From: Acidobacteriota bacterium
GTDB taxonomy: Bacteria; Acidobacteriota; Vicinamibacteria; Vicinamibacterales; 2-12-FULL-66-21
DNA: 64,000 nucleotides
NCBI GenBank assembly: GCA_003222675.1
Contig: QHWT01000063.1
Coordinates: forward strand, 49,670-113,669
Direction: 5' to 3'
Positions 27,203 to 36,891 of this stretch are shown piece by piece (within the stretch, counting starts at the first letter, position 1; every line of letters begins with the position of its first letter). The notes beneath the pieces were generated by a model, which had not been told where the DNA came from, did not search any database, and saw nothing but the letters and a program-made list of their open reading frames with translations. The translations under genes and the position numbers were made by a program.

Positions 27203-28384
27203 TCAACCTCCGAAGACGGCGAGCGCGTCAGCAATCCACGCCAGGTTGTTCCGGCGCACGTGACCGTAGTTGTAGAACGCGATGCCCGAGACGCCCGCGT
27301 CGCGAAGCGCCGTCGCGGCGGCGACAAGTTCGCTGCGGCTCTGCAGATCGGGAAAGCCAGGACGCAGGATGCCACGCAGCGTTCCAGCGCCCCGCAATCG
27401 CCGCCGGATATCGTAAATGTCCGCGCGAACGCGCTCGGCGCTCGGCTCATAGAACGATGCTTCGATAATGCCCGCGGCGTGCGCCAGCGCGTGAAGATCG
27501 CTTCCTTCATACCATGCCCCGCTGGTTGGCCGCGCGACCGACGGGATAACTGCCACGGTCGCATCTGCTCGCACCGCTGCACGGATCTCGCGGACAAGCG
27601 ATGTGACGACGTCGCAGCGCCAGTGGAGAAAGCTCGCCAGCGTTGTGTCAGTGGCGACGTCACTCAACCAGAACGCGTCGGCCATGTCCTCCGGGAAATC
27701 ATCAATGGCTTCCAGGTACGTATCGAAGTCCTCACGTACCCGAGCCCTGAGAGGCGCCGCGTCGATTCCGGCAGCCTGCGCGTTCGTGACGCAATGATCG
27801 CAGAAGCAGAGGCCAAGCCTGTTCTCGATCCACCTGTTTGGCTTGACCATCGCGAATTCATGGTGAAAGCCGTGCGCATATGGCAGGAAGCCGGGCGTTT
27901 CGAGCGTGATGCCGGCGACGGGGTAGATGTCGGTCACGTCCTTGCACAAGGCGATCGCGTACTCGCGCGCGTCGGGTGCCGACGGGCAGAGGCTGTAGAC
28001 ATACCGATCGCCGAACGCGTTTCGGACCGTAGACTGCGGATACGTTTCTCCGAGACGTGAGTTGTGGAGCAGCACGAGCCAGACATTGACGGCGACGCGC
28101 CCGTCACTCGTCAGCTCGCGGAGAATGTCGCGCTCCCGAGTCAGCTTGCTCACGACGGGTCTAATCGAGCCGTAACGGGAAGAGCCGGCCGTGAAGTAGA
28201 CGGTGCCGTCCTCAGGGAAATAGACCTTGCCGGCCGATCCGTGTGGACGCAGGAATTTTCCCGCATGGTAGCTGCCGGCAATCGTCATCGTGTCGAGGCC
28301 GAGCGCCTTGACCGATTCGATGACCGTCGACACCCCTTCGTCGGCGAGGTCCCACGGATAGGCGTAGAGGGCGCGGTATTTCAT
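27203..28384 (-). CDS. Putative TIM-barrel glycoside-hydrolase-like protein
   Basis: 393 residues from the ATG at 28384 (MKYRALYAYPWDLADEGV). Alternating helix and strand segments such as GLDTMTIAGSYHAGKF, VAVNVWLVLLHN, VAGITLETPGF and VSGIAFYNYGH suggest a TIM barrel. A Cys cluster CFCDHC resembles those in uncharacterised putative glycosidases (GHL type). No signal peptide. It is the first gene of the run with SDR and Gfo/Idh/MocA and diverges from the ADOP gene at 28467. The family is not firmly recognised; a carbohydrate role is inferred from neighbours. Confidence 0.65.
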   Translation of the reverse strand: MKYRALYAYPWDLADEGVSTVIESVKALGLDTMTIAGSYHAGKFLRPHGSAGKVYFPEDGTVYFTAGSSRYGSIRPVVSKLTRERDILRELTSDGRVAVNVWLVLLHNSRLGETYPQSTVRNAFGDRYVYSLCPSAPDAREYAIALCKDVTDIYPVAGITLETPGFLPYAHGFHHEFAMVKPNRWIENRLGLCFCDHCVTNAQAAGIDAAPLRARVREDFDTYLEAIDDFPEDMADAFWLSDVATDTTLASFLHWRCDVVTSLVREIRAAVRADATVAVIPSVARPTSGAWYEGSDLHALAHAAGIIEASFYEPSAERVRADIYDIRRRLRGAGTLRGILRPGFPDLQSRSELVAAATALRDAGVSGIAFYNYGHVRRNNLAWIADALAVFGG

Positions 28385-28466
28385 CAGGGCGGCCGGTATG
28401 TTACAACCTGCGCCGGCGGCATCAGAAGATGCCAACGCCAGGGCCGTCGGCCCCGTCAAAGACATC

Positions 28467-30828
28467 ATGCTCGCCAACATCAGCCTCGCGGCCCGTCAAC
28501 TCGTGAAGTCACCGGGGTTCGCCGCCGTGGCCATCCTCACCCTTGCGCTGGGTATCGGCGCCTGCACGGCGATGTTCGGCATGGTCAATGCCGTGCTGCT
28601 GCGGCCGCTGCCGTTCCGCGATCCCGATCGCCTCGCGTGGATTGAAAATCAGGGCAGGGGCGGCTTGTCGGCGCGTACGACGCGGGTCGACACCTTCAAT
28701 GCGTGGCGCGAGCAGAACAGGAGCTTCGAGGCGCTGGCCGCGTATTTCGCGTTCTTCGACTTCGGACGGCGGGGCCGTGGGCGGCTCCGGCAATTTCTTC
28801 GAGGTGCTCGGCGTGCCGCTCGCGCTCGGCAGGAACTTCACCGGCGACGAGTGCCGGTTCAACGGCCCTCACGTCGCAATCCTGAGCGACGCGTTCTGGC
28901 GGCGACGCTTCGCCGGCGATCCCACGGTCGTCGGGCGCGCGTTGACGTTGAACGACGAACCCACGACGATCGTCGGCGTACTGCCGTCGGCATTCGACTT
29001 CGACGCCATCTTCTCGCCAGGAAACGAGATCGATCTGATCACGCCGTTTCCGCTGACCGCGGAGACGGCGCGGTGGGGCAATACGCTCTTCGGCATCGGC
29101 CGTCTGAAGCCGGGCATCACCGTGCAGCAAGCGGAGGCGGACCTTCGGGTGGTCAGCGATCGGTTCAAGCAGACGATCAACTACGGCGGAACGCTCGGCG
29201 CGCGCGTGAGCCCGTTGAACGATGCGCTGCGCGGAAGCTTCCGGCAGCCGTTCTACGTGCTCGCCGGCGCGGTCGTGTGCGTTCTCGCGATCGCGTGCGT
29301 CAATCTCTCGAACCTGCTGCTCGCGCGCATCAACGCTCGCCGCCAGGAGTTCGCGGTGCGCGTGGCGCTCGGCGCCCGCACGCGACACCTCGTGCAACAG
29401 GCGCTGGCGGAGAGCCTGTTGCTCGCCTTCGCCGGATCCGTCATCGGCGTACCCGTGGCGGTCTGGGCGACGCGGGCGCTCGCGGGCCTGCAAACGTTCG
29501 GCGTACCGCTCTTGCAGAACGCGTCGATCGATCCCCTCGCGCTCGCCGTGACGATCGCGCTCACCGGCCTCGCCGGGATTGCCTGCGGCGTGCTGCCGGC
29601 GTTCCACCTCTCACGCGGCGAGGGTGCGCAGCAGCAGGCCACACACCAGCGGAGCGCGGGCCGCGCCTCTGTGAGCGCCCGCAACACGCTGGTCGTGGTG
29701 GAGGTCGCCCTTGCCTGCATGCTGCTCGTGGGCGCCGGCCTGCTGTTCCGCAGCTTCACGGCCCTGCTGCGCGTCGATCTCGGATTTCAGCCGCAGCATG
29801 CCATGGCGTGGCGTGTTGATCCGCCTCGACAGTTCAAGAACGCCGCAGAAGGCAATCAATATCTCGACGGGGTCGTCCGCAGCGTTGCGGCCATTCCTGG
29901 CGTTGACGCGGTCGGCCTGAGCGACGTGCTGCCGCTCGGCCGCAATCGGACCTGGGGTGTGCGCGCGAAGGGCGTCCTGTATCGTCCCGGCGAAGGCGCC
30001 TCGGTTTATCCACGCATCGTCGAGCAGCACTACCTGCAGGCGATGCAGATCCCACTGCGCGGCGGACGCTACTTCGACGAACGCGACAAGGCGACCGGGC
30101 CAAAGAGCGTCATCATCAACGAGAATCTGGCGCGGGCGTTGTGGCCGGACCGCGATGCCGTGGGGCAGTCGATCACTCAAGATGGCGGGAGGGTCGTCGT
30201 TGGTGTGGTCGGCAACGTGCGTCACGGCTCGCTGGAAGAGGCCGGCCGCAACGAGATGTACCTCGACTACCGCCAGACCGACGACTGGTCTGGCATGGAG
30301 ATGGTCGTGCGGAGCAGTCGTCCGCCGGAATCGCTCGCACGCGACGTGCGCGCCGCGTTGGCGACGTACGATTCCAGCCTTCCGAGCGGGGACTTCTACG
30401 AGCTCGAACGCCTCATCGACAACGCGGTCGCTCCGCGCCGGCTCACGACGCGGCTGCTCGGATTCTTCTCCGCGCTCGCGCTGACGCTCGCCGCGCTGGG
30501 ACTCTATGGACTGATCGCGTACTCGGTCGTGCAGCGGACGCAGGAGATAGGCATCCGCATGGCGATCGGCGCACAACGTCGTGACGTGCTCGCGCTCATC
30601 ATCGCCGGGGGCCTTCGGCTCGTCGTTGTCGGCGTCGCGCTGGGGCTCACCGGCGCGTTCATCCTGAGCCGTGTCCTCGGGACGTTGCTGTTCGGCGTGA
30701 CGGCGCACGATCCGCTCGTCTTCGCCGGCAACGCCGCGCTCCTCGTCGCGATCGCGGCGGCCGCGTGCCTCGTGCCCGCGCTGCGCGCGACGCGCGTGAA
30801 CCCGATCATCGCGCTGCGCGCGGAATAG
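28467..30828 (+). pseudogene. ADOP permease, frameshifted by an internal deletion
   Basis: ADOP permease without the PadR-linked N-terminal helices: it begins MLANISLAARQLVKSPGF and TM1 (VAILTLALGIGACTAMFGM). The frame is good to AAYFAFFDFG (about 28764), then lost; the next frame picks up at GGSGNFFEVLGVPLALGRNF (about 28783) and runs to the normal end RVNPIIALRAE. Homologues have about 12-18 residues between these points, so a deletion of roughly 40 bp with a frame change explains it. The rest of the protein is well preserved, so the break is recent or an assembly artefact. No padR is adjacent. Confidence 0.82.
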
Positions 30829-30867
30829 AGGGGATCTAAACGGGAGAGTACGCTTGCCACGGACGAA

Positions 30868-31185
30868 TTCACGCGTAAGGCGCGGAGGCGCAGAGGAAAC
30901 CAAGCCACAGATCACACGGATTACACCGATTCCTGTTACGCCGTCATCGCACGCGCGCGGAGAAGACCACTGAAAGAAGCGGCTGCGCTGTGGTGTTCCG
31001 CCGAAGCCGGCCTGCGGCCGGCGTCTGAGGTCACGCGATTTGCAGATACAAGCAGCCGGTGCGACCGATGGCTGCTTGTATCTGACGGATCGCGTGACCT
31101 CCAGCCCGCGCGAAGCGCGGGTTCGGCGGAACGTCTTCGGGCAGCCTTCTCAGCAGCCTTTGCGCCTCGGCGCCTTCGCGTGAGA
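30868..31185 (+). repeat. Structured cloverleaf-like repeat element, copy 2
   Basis: 318 bp. Terminal inverted repeats 30868-30896 and 31157-31185 match at about 24 of 29 positions. The core is an 11-bp perfect stem (GTTCCGCCGAA 30995-31005 with TTCGGCGGAAC 31122-31132) around three hairpins: 7 bp with a 3-nt loop (31006-31022), about 31 bp with a 12-nt loop (31027-31057 with 31070-31101), and 7 bp with a GAA loop (31105-31121). Stem and loop sizes equal those of copy 1 although the outer stem and small-stem sequences differ. It lies between the convergent ADOP and DUF2911 genes. Confidence 0.87.
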
Positions 31186-31249
31186 TCGTCTCCGCGCGAC
31201 ACACCCACTCGATGGAATCGTTCGAAGATCGGACTGACCGCGTCATCGA

Positions 31250-31891
31250 CTACGTGCCGACGCGGAAGGTGATGGACGACAGCGTCTTGTCCCACGAGAC
31301 CGCCATCGCGCCGCTGTTCGGCGTCATGTCGAGGAATTCCCACGTCAATTCCTCGCGCGCATGGGGCAGTGTTTCAACCTTCATCGGCGCACGCAGGACG
31401 TCCTTGTCGGGCGTGTAGTTGTAGGACCCCCAGAGTGCGTCCTTGTTGTTGGGGTCGTACTTCTCCTGCGCGGGCCAGGTCGAGACCACGAACGTCCAGT
31501 TGTTTTCCTTGAGATCCACGAACAGGCTGTACTCACCTGGCGCGATCGTCTTGCCGTTGACGATCAGCGGCACCTCCGTCTTGAGGCGTGTCGTGACGTC
31601 GGCACCGGCGCGCCAGATCGGCGCACCGATCAGCGTCGCCTTGCCGTAGTCCGGGCCGGAGCCGAAGATGTCGCGTCCGCGTTTCAACGGGCGGCCGTAC
31701 GAGATGTCGATCCATTTGCCGCCTTCGTACTTTCCGCCGCCGACCGCGAACGAGCGTTCCGCCTTCACCCACGTGCCGAGCACCTGCGCGGACGCGGTCC
31801 CTCTCGGGCTCATGGGCCGGCCATCCTGGGCCAGGGCCAACGCGGTCATTACAATCGCCACGGCCGCCGTGCTGATCAATCGTCGTCTCAT
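31250..31891 (-). CDS. Secreted DUF2911 domain protein
   Basis: 213 residues with a signal peptide (LISTAAVAIVMTALALAQ). The body matches the DUF2911 pattern: ISYGRPLKRGRDIFG, WRAGADVTTRLKTEVPLIVN, PGEYSLFVDLKENNWTFVVS. The family is secreted, common in Acidobacteriota and Bacteroidota, and of unknown function. It stands alone on the minus strand, convergent with the ADOP gene across the structured repeat. Confidence 0.88.
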   Translation of the reverse strand: MRRRLISTAAVAIVMTALALAQDGRPMSPRGTASAQVLGTWVKAERSFAVGGGKYEGGKWIDISYGRPLKRGRDIFGSGPDYGKATLIGAPIWRAGADVTTRLKTEVPLIVNGKTIAPGEYSLFVDLKENNWTFVVSTWPAQEKYDPNNKDALWGSYNYTPDKDVLRAPMKVETLPHAREELTWEFLDMTPNSGAMAVSWDKTLSSITFRVGT

Positions 31892-32200
31892 GGAATGCTC
31901 CTCTATTAGTTCACTCCGTTCGGTGGGGCCCCTTCACATTCCCCGCCTCCCGCCTTCGCTCGCCAAGCGTGTTGAGCGAGCTACGGCGCGGCAGGCCACT
32001 GCGCGCGTCATCTTCAGCCGAAGGCTGTCGCGCCGAAGCGCATTTACGCGAAGGCGGACGGCGCTCGCTTGCGAGTAGATGGCCGCGCGCCGGCACGACT
32101 CTATGTGGGAAATGGGGCGTTCGCCAACATCGGGATGTCCGACTGCCAGATTCGAGGGACGAACGGCCCCCCCGCGTGGTGGTGTTTCGCCGCGCCGCTT
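31892..32200. other. Gene-free divergent region with inverted repeats
   Basis: About 310 bp between two divergent starts. It holds repeat-like sequence (CGCCTTCGCTCGCC...GAGCGAGCTACGGCG at about 31951-31988) and a possible hairpin GGGGCGTTCG...CGAACGGCCCC (about 32114-32170). No convincing coding sequence is seen. Confidence 0.5.
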
Positions 32201-32209
32201 TGCTATAGT
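32201..32209 (+). promoter_or_regulatory. Extended -10 promoter of the TPR gene
   Basis: TGCTATAGT is an extended -10 (TGnTATAnT) 12 bp before the ATG at 32222, predicting a leader of only a few nucleotides. There is no clear -35, as is usual for extended -10 promoters. Confidence 0.5.
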
Positions 32210-32221
32210 CCGCGCGCCAGC

Positions 32222-32941
32222 ATGCTCGGTCTGTTCTATCCCTACGGTATCTTCCTGCAGGCGCTCGCGATCGCCCATTTCGTGCGTCGCCGGCCCGACA
32301 CCTACTGGCTCTGGATCATCCTGATGGGCGGCGGTGTCGGCGCGCTCGTCTACATCATGGTCGAAGTCATCCCGGACGCACGTCTTCTTCGCGGCACGTT
32401 CCAGGTCTTTCCGCGCCGCAAGCGCATCAGACAGCTCGAAGCAATGGTGATCGACAATCCGTCGGTCGGCAACTACGAGGAGCTCGGCGATCTCTATCTG
32501 GACGACGGGCAGTTCGTGCGGGCGCGCGAGTGCTTCGACCGCGTCATCGCCACGAGTGACCAGATCGATCCCCGGTATCGGCGCGCGCTCGCCGCCCTCG
32601 CGTTGAACGACTTCAAATCCGCGGCCGTCGATCTCGAACAGGTCGTCGCGCGTGACGCGAAGTACGATTACCAGCGCGCGGCGGGTCTCTTCGCGCACGC
32701 CTACGCGAAGCTCGGCGAACGTGAGAAAGCGGACGCGCTGTTCGCGAGCGTCACAGAGACGTCGACCTTGTCGGAGACGCAATACAACTACGCGTGTTTT
32801 CTTGCGGCTGAAGGCCGGGCGGCGGAGGCCCGCGAGTGGGCGGAACGGATCCTCCGGAAGAAAGCCACGATGCCCGACTACATCCGCCGGCGGGAGCGGC
32901 CCTGGTTTCGAAAGGCGCGCGCGCTGCTGAAGCGCGTCTGA
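32222..32941 (+). CDS. Membrane-anchored TPR protein
   Basis: 239 residues. Two N-terminal transmembrane segments (LFYPYGIFLQALAIAHFV and TYWLWIILMGGGVGALVYIM) are followed by a basic linker (FPRRKRIRQ) and tetratricopeptide repeats (SVGNYEELGDLYLDDGQFVR, ALAALALNDFKSAAVDLEQV, NYACFLAAEGRAAEAREWAE). TPR proteins are scaffolds; no enzyme motif is present. The ATG at 32222 is chosen for the TM start and the extended -10 just upstream; longer frames would run through the promoter. Confidence 0.8.
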   Translation: MLGLFYPYGIFLQALAIAHFVRRRPDTYWLWIILMGGGVGALVYIMVEVIPDARLLRGTFQVFPRRKRIRQLEAMVIDNPSVGNYEELGDLYLDDGQFVRARECFDRVIATSDQIDPRYRRALAALALNDFKSAAVDLEQVVARDAKYDYQRAAGLFAHAYAKLGEREKADALFASVTETSTLSETQYNYACFLAAEGRAAEAREWAERILRKKATMPDYIRRRERPWFRKARALLKRV

Positions 32942-32962
32942 CATTCGGTGTAACCTACCCGC

Positions 32963-33346
32963 ATGATGAGGCTCTTACACATTGCGCTGGGCGTCGGACT
33001 CCTGGCATCACTGGCGTGTCACCCGGGCCCGAAGATTGGCGGCGGACCGAAGCAGCCGGTGGGGGGCACGATCGCGGGCATCGTCTCGACGCAGGGGAAT
33101 GCCCCGGTGGCGGGCCGCAAGGTGACGGCCGTCAACACAGCGACGGGAACGCGGTACGACGCGACGACAGGACCCAATGGGGGCTACACCATTCAGGTTC
33201 CGGAAGGGAGCTATCGCCTCGAGGTCCAGCTGCAGCCGGGCGAGACGGTGACGAAGCAACCGGGTGAAACCAAGATCAACAAATCCGATCTCGATCCGCA
33301 CCGTGATTTCGTCATCACCGCGGGGCGCGCGGGCGGCGATCACTGA
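32963..33346 (+). CDS. Small lipoprotein with carboxypeptidase-regulatory-like domain
   Basis: 127 residues. The N-terminus LLHIALGVGLLASLAC ends in a lipobox-like Cys, so it is probably lipidated. The mature part is one beta-sandwich of the carboxypeptidase-regulatory type (GTIAGIVSTQGNAPVAGRKV, TTGPNGGYTIQVPEGSYRLE). It starts 21 bp after the TPR gene and may share its transcript. The function is unknown; such domains often serve as surface or receptor adaptors. Confidence 0.78.
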   Translation: MMRLLHIALGVGLLASLACHPGPKIGGGPKQPVGGTIAGIVSTQGNAPVAGRKVTAVNTATGTRYDATTGPNGGYTIQVPEGSYRLEVQLQPGETVTKQPGETKINKSDLDPHRDFVITAGRAGGDH

Positions 33347-33355
33347 AGAATGGCA

Positions 33356-33520
33356 ATTGCAGACTGCAGATTCACGGATTGGCGATTGAACAATGTCGAC
33401 TGGAATATCCAAATCGACAATCGTCAACCCAAATCGACAATCGTCAATCCGAATCGGCCATCGTCAATCGGCAATCCGTGAATCAGCAATCTGCGGTCGG
33501 CAATCCGCAATCAGTCAACG
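33356..33520. repeat. Irregular 'CAATC/GATTG' word hairpin
   Basis: The left half repeats words like GATTGGCGATTGAACAAT, the right half their complements (CAATCGTCAATC...). GATTCACGGATTG (33369-33381) and CAATCCGTGAATC (33472-33484) are an exact 13-bp stem. Between them the same 7-9 nt words recur irregularly. It separates the lipoprotein gene from the first carboxypeptidase-regulatory protein. No coding sequence. Confidence 0.75.
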
Positions 33521-35176
33521 GTGTTGACACCTCTTTTATTCGTGGTGCTCGCGGCCGTCCAGTCGCAAGCGGTCTCCACGCCGCGCGTCGCGCCGGTGCC
33601 GGCGCGCGCGACGTGCGCAATTTCCGGACGTATCACCGAGCAAGGCTCCGGACGCCCGCTTGCACGAGCGATCGTCAGGCTGGTCTCGCCATCGCAGCGA
33701 CTCGAGGCGATCGCCGGCGCGGACGGACACTACGAATTCACCGGCGTCGAGGCGGGTGAGTATGCCTTGTGGGCGGGACCCGGTGAGTTGACGGCGACGC
33801 ACCTTGCCGAGGCGTTCAGCGCGACCGCGCCGCTCGAGTTCTTCCAGCCTCCGCCCAATCTGACGCTGAAAGCCGGTGAGGTTCTCAGTAATGTGAACTT
33901 CGCGCTGGCCCGGGCGCTCGCGATCGAGGGACGCATTTTGGATCCCTCGGGCGAAACGATGGCTAACGTCTCAATGCACATCACGCATGCAGACGGCACA
34001 TCGGTCCAGGCGCTATCGAGTGAATCTGACGATCGCGGCGAGTTCCGCGTGTATGGCCTTGCGCCTGGCCGCTATCGCGTTTGCGCAGATCCGGGATCGT
34101 TCTGGGGCAACCCGTCCGAGGACAGATTGCGCTTCGTTCGGACCTGTCACCTTGCCTCGATCTCAGAATCGAATGCCGCCGACGTCGTGCTCGACACCGA
34201 AGATGCCACCGGTATCGATATCCGGGTTCAGCGCAGCGCGACGTACTCCGTGTCGGGGTCGGTGCTCGATGCCATCGGCGCTCCCGCCGATGGCGTGATG
34301 ATTGGGGCCATGCGCGACGATCACTCGGCAGGCACGCACGCGACGAGCCGCGGCGGACAATTCGTCTTGAATGGACTCACACCCGGCCGCTACGCGGTGT
34401 GGGGATCCATTGGCGGACCGGAGAATCCGCGCGACAAGCGGCCACCGGCTCGTGAACGCGAGTTCGGATACGGCATGGTCGACATCGACAGCAGCGATGC
34501 GTCCGGGATCGTGTTGTCGCTATCGAAGCCGGTGAAGATTGCCGGACGCGTGCGGTTCGAGGGCGGCGCGAAGGCGCCCCGTCCGGTGCGCATGCTTGTG
34601 CACACGCGAGCGCCGGAAGCGGGATTGGACTGGATCGATCGTCAGCCGCTGTCCGCGGTGGACCACGATTTCAATTTCGAATTGGCCGAAGTGTACCGCT
34701 TGCCGGTGATCGTTGCGATTCATGATTTGCCGGACGGCTGGGTCGTCAGGTCGATTGCATTCGATGGGCGCGATAACACCGGCGTGGCAACCGATCTTGG
34801 CGCGTCGCCCGGGCGCCGGCTGGAGATCCGTCTGACGAATCACGTCGCGAGACCGAGAACGCGGGTGACCGACGCGTCCGGCCAACCCGTCACCTCCTAT
34901 GTGGTCTTTCTCCTTCCGGCAGATCCCGCACGCTGGAAGGCTGCGTTCTGGGACACGACCGGCGCGCCGTCACGCGACGGCGTGCTGGAGGTCGGCGCCA
35001 GGCTTCCTGGCGATTACCTCATCGCTGCCGTGAGGTCGAGTGACGGAGAACTCCTGATGCGCGATCAATCTCGTATCGAGGACCTCGCATCCGTCAGCCG
35101 ACGCGTGACGCTCGCGGAAGGCGACGATCGACTGCTCGAGCTGCCGCTCACCCGATTACCGCCAGCACGCCAATGA
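33521..35176 (+). CDS. Secreted protein with repeated carboxypeptidase-regulatory domains (paralog 1)
   Basis: 551 residues from the GTG at 33521 (M-LTPLLFVVLAAVQSQA, a signal peptide). At least three beta-sandwich units of the carboxypeptidase-regulatory type can be seen: CAISGRITEQGSGRPLARAI, LAIEGRILDPSGETMANVSM and YSVSGSVLDAIGAPADGVMI. Each is followed by a GxFxxxGLxPGxY turn (GEFRVYGLAPGRYRVCA, GQFVLNGLTPGRYAVWG). No enzymatic motif. Such multi-domain proteins are abundant in Acidobacteriota and of unknown function. It overlaps its paralog by ATGA, so the two are coupled. Confidence 0.82.
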   Translation: MLTPLLFVVLAAVQSQAVSTPRVAPVPARATCAISGRITEQGSGRPLARAIVRLVSPSQRLEAIAGADGHYEFTGVEAGEYALWAGPGELTATHLAEAFSATAPLEFFQPPPNLTLKAGEVLSNVNFALARALAIEGRILDPSGETMANVSMHITHADGTSVQALSSESDDRGEFRVYGLAPGRYRVCADPGSFWGNPSEDRLRFVRTCHLASISESNAADVVLDTEDATGIDIRVQRSATYSVSGSVLDAIGAPADGVMIGAMRDDHSAGTHATSRGGQFVLNGLTPGRYAVWGSIGGPENPRDKRPPAREREFGYGMVDIDSSDASGIVLSLSKPVKIAGRVRFEGGAKAPRPVRMLVHTRAPEAGLDWIDRQPLSAVDHDFNFELAEVYRLPVIVAIHDLPDGWVVRSIAFDGRDNTGVATDLGASPGRRLEIRLTNHVARPRTRVTDASGQPVTSYVVFLLPADPARWKAAFWDTTGAPSRDGVLEVGARLPGDYLIAAVRSSDGELLMRDQSRIEDLASVSRRVTLAEGDDRLLELPLTRLPPARQ

Positions 35177-36767
35177 TCCTGCTGCCGCTCGCGTTTGCCG
35201 TTGCGCTCGCGCAGGCGCCCGAGCCACCGCTGGCACCGCGGCCCTCCAGCGACACGTGCGAGATCCGCGGTCGTGTGACGGACAAGGAGACCGGACGCGG
35301 CATCGCGCGGGCACTGGTCCGTCTCAACAAGGCCGGTGAATCGGACGCGCTGATGACCGGCACGGACGACGACGGCAAGTATGAATTCAAGGCGCTCGCA
35401 CCCGGACGATACAGCGGCATCGTCGATGCCGGTCAGTTCCGTACCACGTACATCCCGGCACCACTTGTTCCCTTCGACAGTACGGGACGCCCATACGTCG
35501 TCTTGAGAGAAGGCGAGAAAGCGGACATCAATGTGGCCCTGCAACGGGCGCTCGCGATCACCGTCCGCGTCGTCAATGAATGGGGAGAGCCGCTCGCCGC
35601 CGTCGGAGTGAGCGCGTATTCCACAACGAATGCAAACATATTTCACCGCCGCGTCACCGACGATCGCGGACGCGTGCGCCTGTTCGGGATCCCACCGGGA
35701 CGCTACATCGTCTGCGCCGCATCAGATCGGGTTTCGTCTTCGGCCGATGCGAGCCACGCGCCGCGCGAGCGGTTCCTGCGGACCTGCTATCCATCCACCG
35801 CTGTCGACGCGCAGGCTGAAGTCGTGACGCTCGAGCGTTCGGACATCGAGGGTCTCGAAATCCGAATGCGTCGCGGCCGCACATTCACTGTTTCCGGCAG
35901 CGTGCTCGACGCATCCGGGGTAAAGGCGCCGGGTGGGTCCGTCAGCTTCGCGCAATTCGATCGCAACATCAGCTCTTCGTTCGGGAGTCCGCTCGATGCC
36001 GAAGGTCGATTCACGATCGTCGACGTGCCAGCGGGGGAATATGCGATCGAAGCGGCGATCGGCGGACCGGGTCGCCCTGAGGATCGACGACCCCTCGAGC
36101 GCGGCTTTCAGCCAGTGCGGGTGGACGCGTCCGATATCGAAGGCCTCGTGGTGACGATGGCAAAGACCGTTGATGTCACCGGACGCATCGTGACCGAAGA
36201 TCCCGCCGTTCCGCTGCAGCGACCTGCGGGTTACGCGCCGCTTTTCGTATTGGCGCGCACTGCCGGCGAGCAGTTGCCGATGGGAGAAGGGACGGAAAGT
36301 GCCGTCGCCAGCGAGGATGGCGGCTTTGTGTTTACCGGAATATTCGGCCGCCGCATAATCGACGTCGCCAACGTGCCACGTGGATGGTACGTGAAGTCGA
36401 TTCGATACCGCGGCGAGGAGATCGTCGACATCCCGACGGAGTTCAAGGCGGGGCAGGATCCATCCGAGCTGGAGGTGATCCTGAGCACCCATGGCGCGAT
36501 CGTCACCGGCCGCGTGCGTTACCCGCGGATCCGTCGCGACGGAGCTTATTTCAAGAGAGCAGCGCAACTTCGTCGCCGTCTGGCGCATTCCAAACACGTG
36601 CCCACCGCGCCGGCGACTACTTGGTGATTGCGCTCCCGCCCTCGATGTCTTTTCCGGGTGTGAGAGACAAGCCGCGTCTCGCGCAGCTCGTCGAAGCGGC
36701 CGAACGGATTACGCTCGGCAGCGAGGAGCAGCGCACGCTCGACCTGCACGTCGTCAAGGAGCGGTGA
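35173..36767 (+). CDS. Carboxypeptidase-regulatory repeat protein (paralog 2), frameshifted near the C-terminus
   Basis: Paralog of the preceding protein with the same domain order: a signal peptide (LLPLAFAVALAQ), then CEIRGRVTDKETGRGIARAL, LAITVRVVNEWGEPLAAVGV and FTVSGSVLDASGVKAPGGSV. The frame is good to THGAIVTGRV (about 36515). It then reads nonsense to a stop at 36625, while another frame carries LPADPSRR to AGDYLVIALPP and ends KER at 36767. This lines up with LPADPARW...PGDYLIAAV of paralog 1. About 15 residues (near TDASGQPVTSYVVF in paralog 1) are missing, so a short out-of-frame deletion near 36517 is the likely cause. Confidence 0.78.
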
Positions 36768-36777
36768 GCGGCTAGCT

Positions 36778-36891
36778 ATCAGCCGCAACACCAGCCGCCA
36801 GCCGCCAGCCATCAGCCGCCAGCTGTCAGCTAAGCTAGGAGCTGGGTTGAAGCTGGGAGCTGGAAGCTGGAAGCTGGGAGCTGGCAGCTGC
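36778..36891. repeat. Irregular 'CAGCC/AGCTGG' word hairpin in convergent gap
   Basis: The left half is made of CAGCCGCCAGCC-type words, the right half of AGCTGGGAGCTGGAAGCTGG-type words, their complements. GCCAGCTGTCAGCT on the left pairs at 12 of 14 positions with the right end. It fills the whole gap between the convergent frameshifted gene (stop 36767) and matC (stop 36892). Confidence 0.75.

Noticed and set aside
21580-31132. Cloverleaf elements as tRNA or tmRNA genes
   Set aside because: The middle arm is about 31 bp, there is no T-loop consensus or CCA end, and the stems differ fully between copies.
33356-33520. Short coding frame through the CAATC/GATTG repeat
   Set aside because: It would encode only low-complexity Asn/Gln/Ser repeats from the word hairpin and has no ribosome-binding site.
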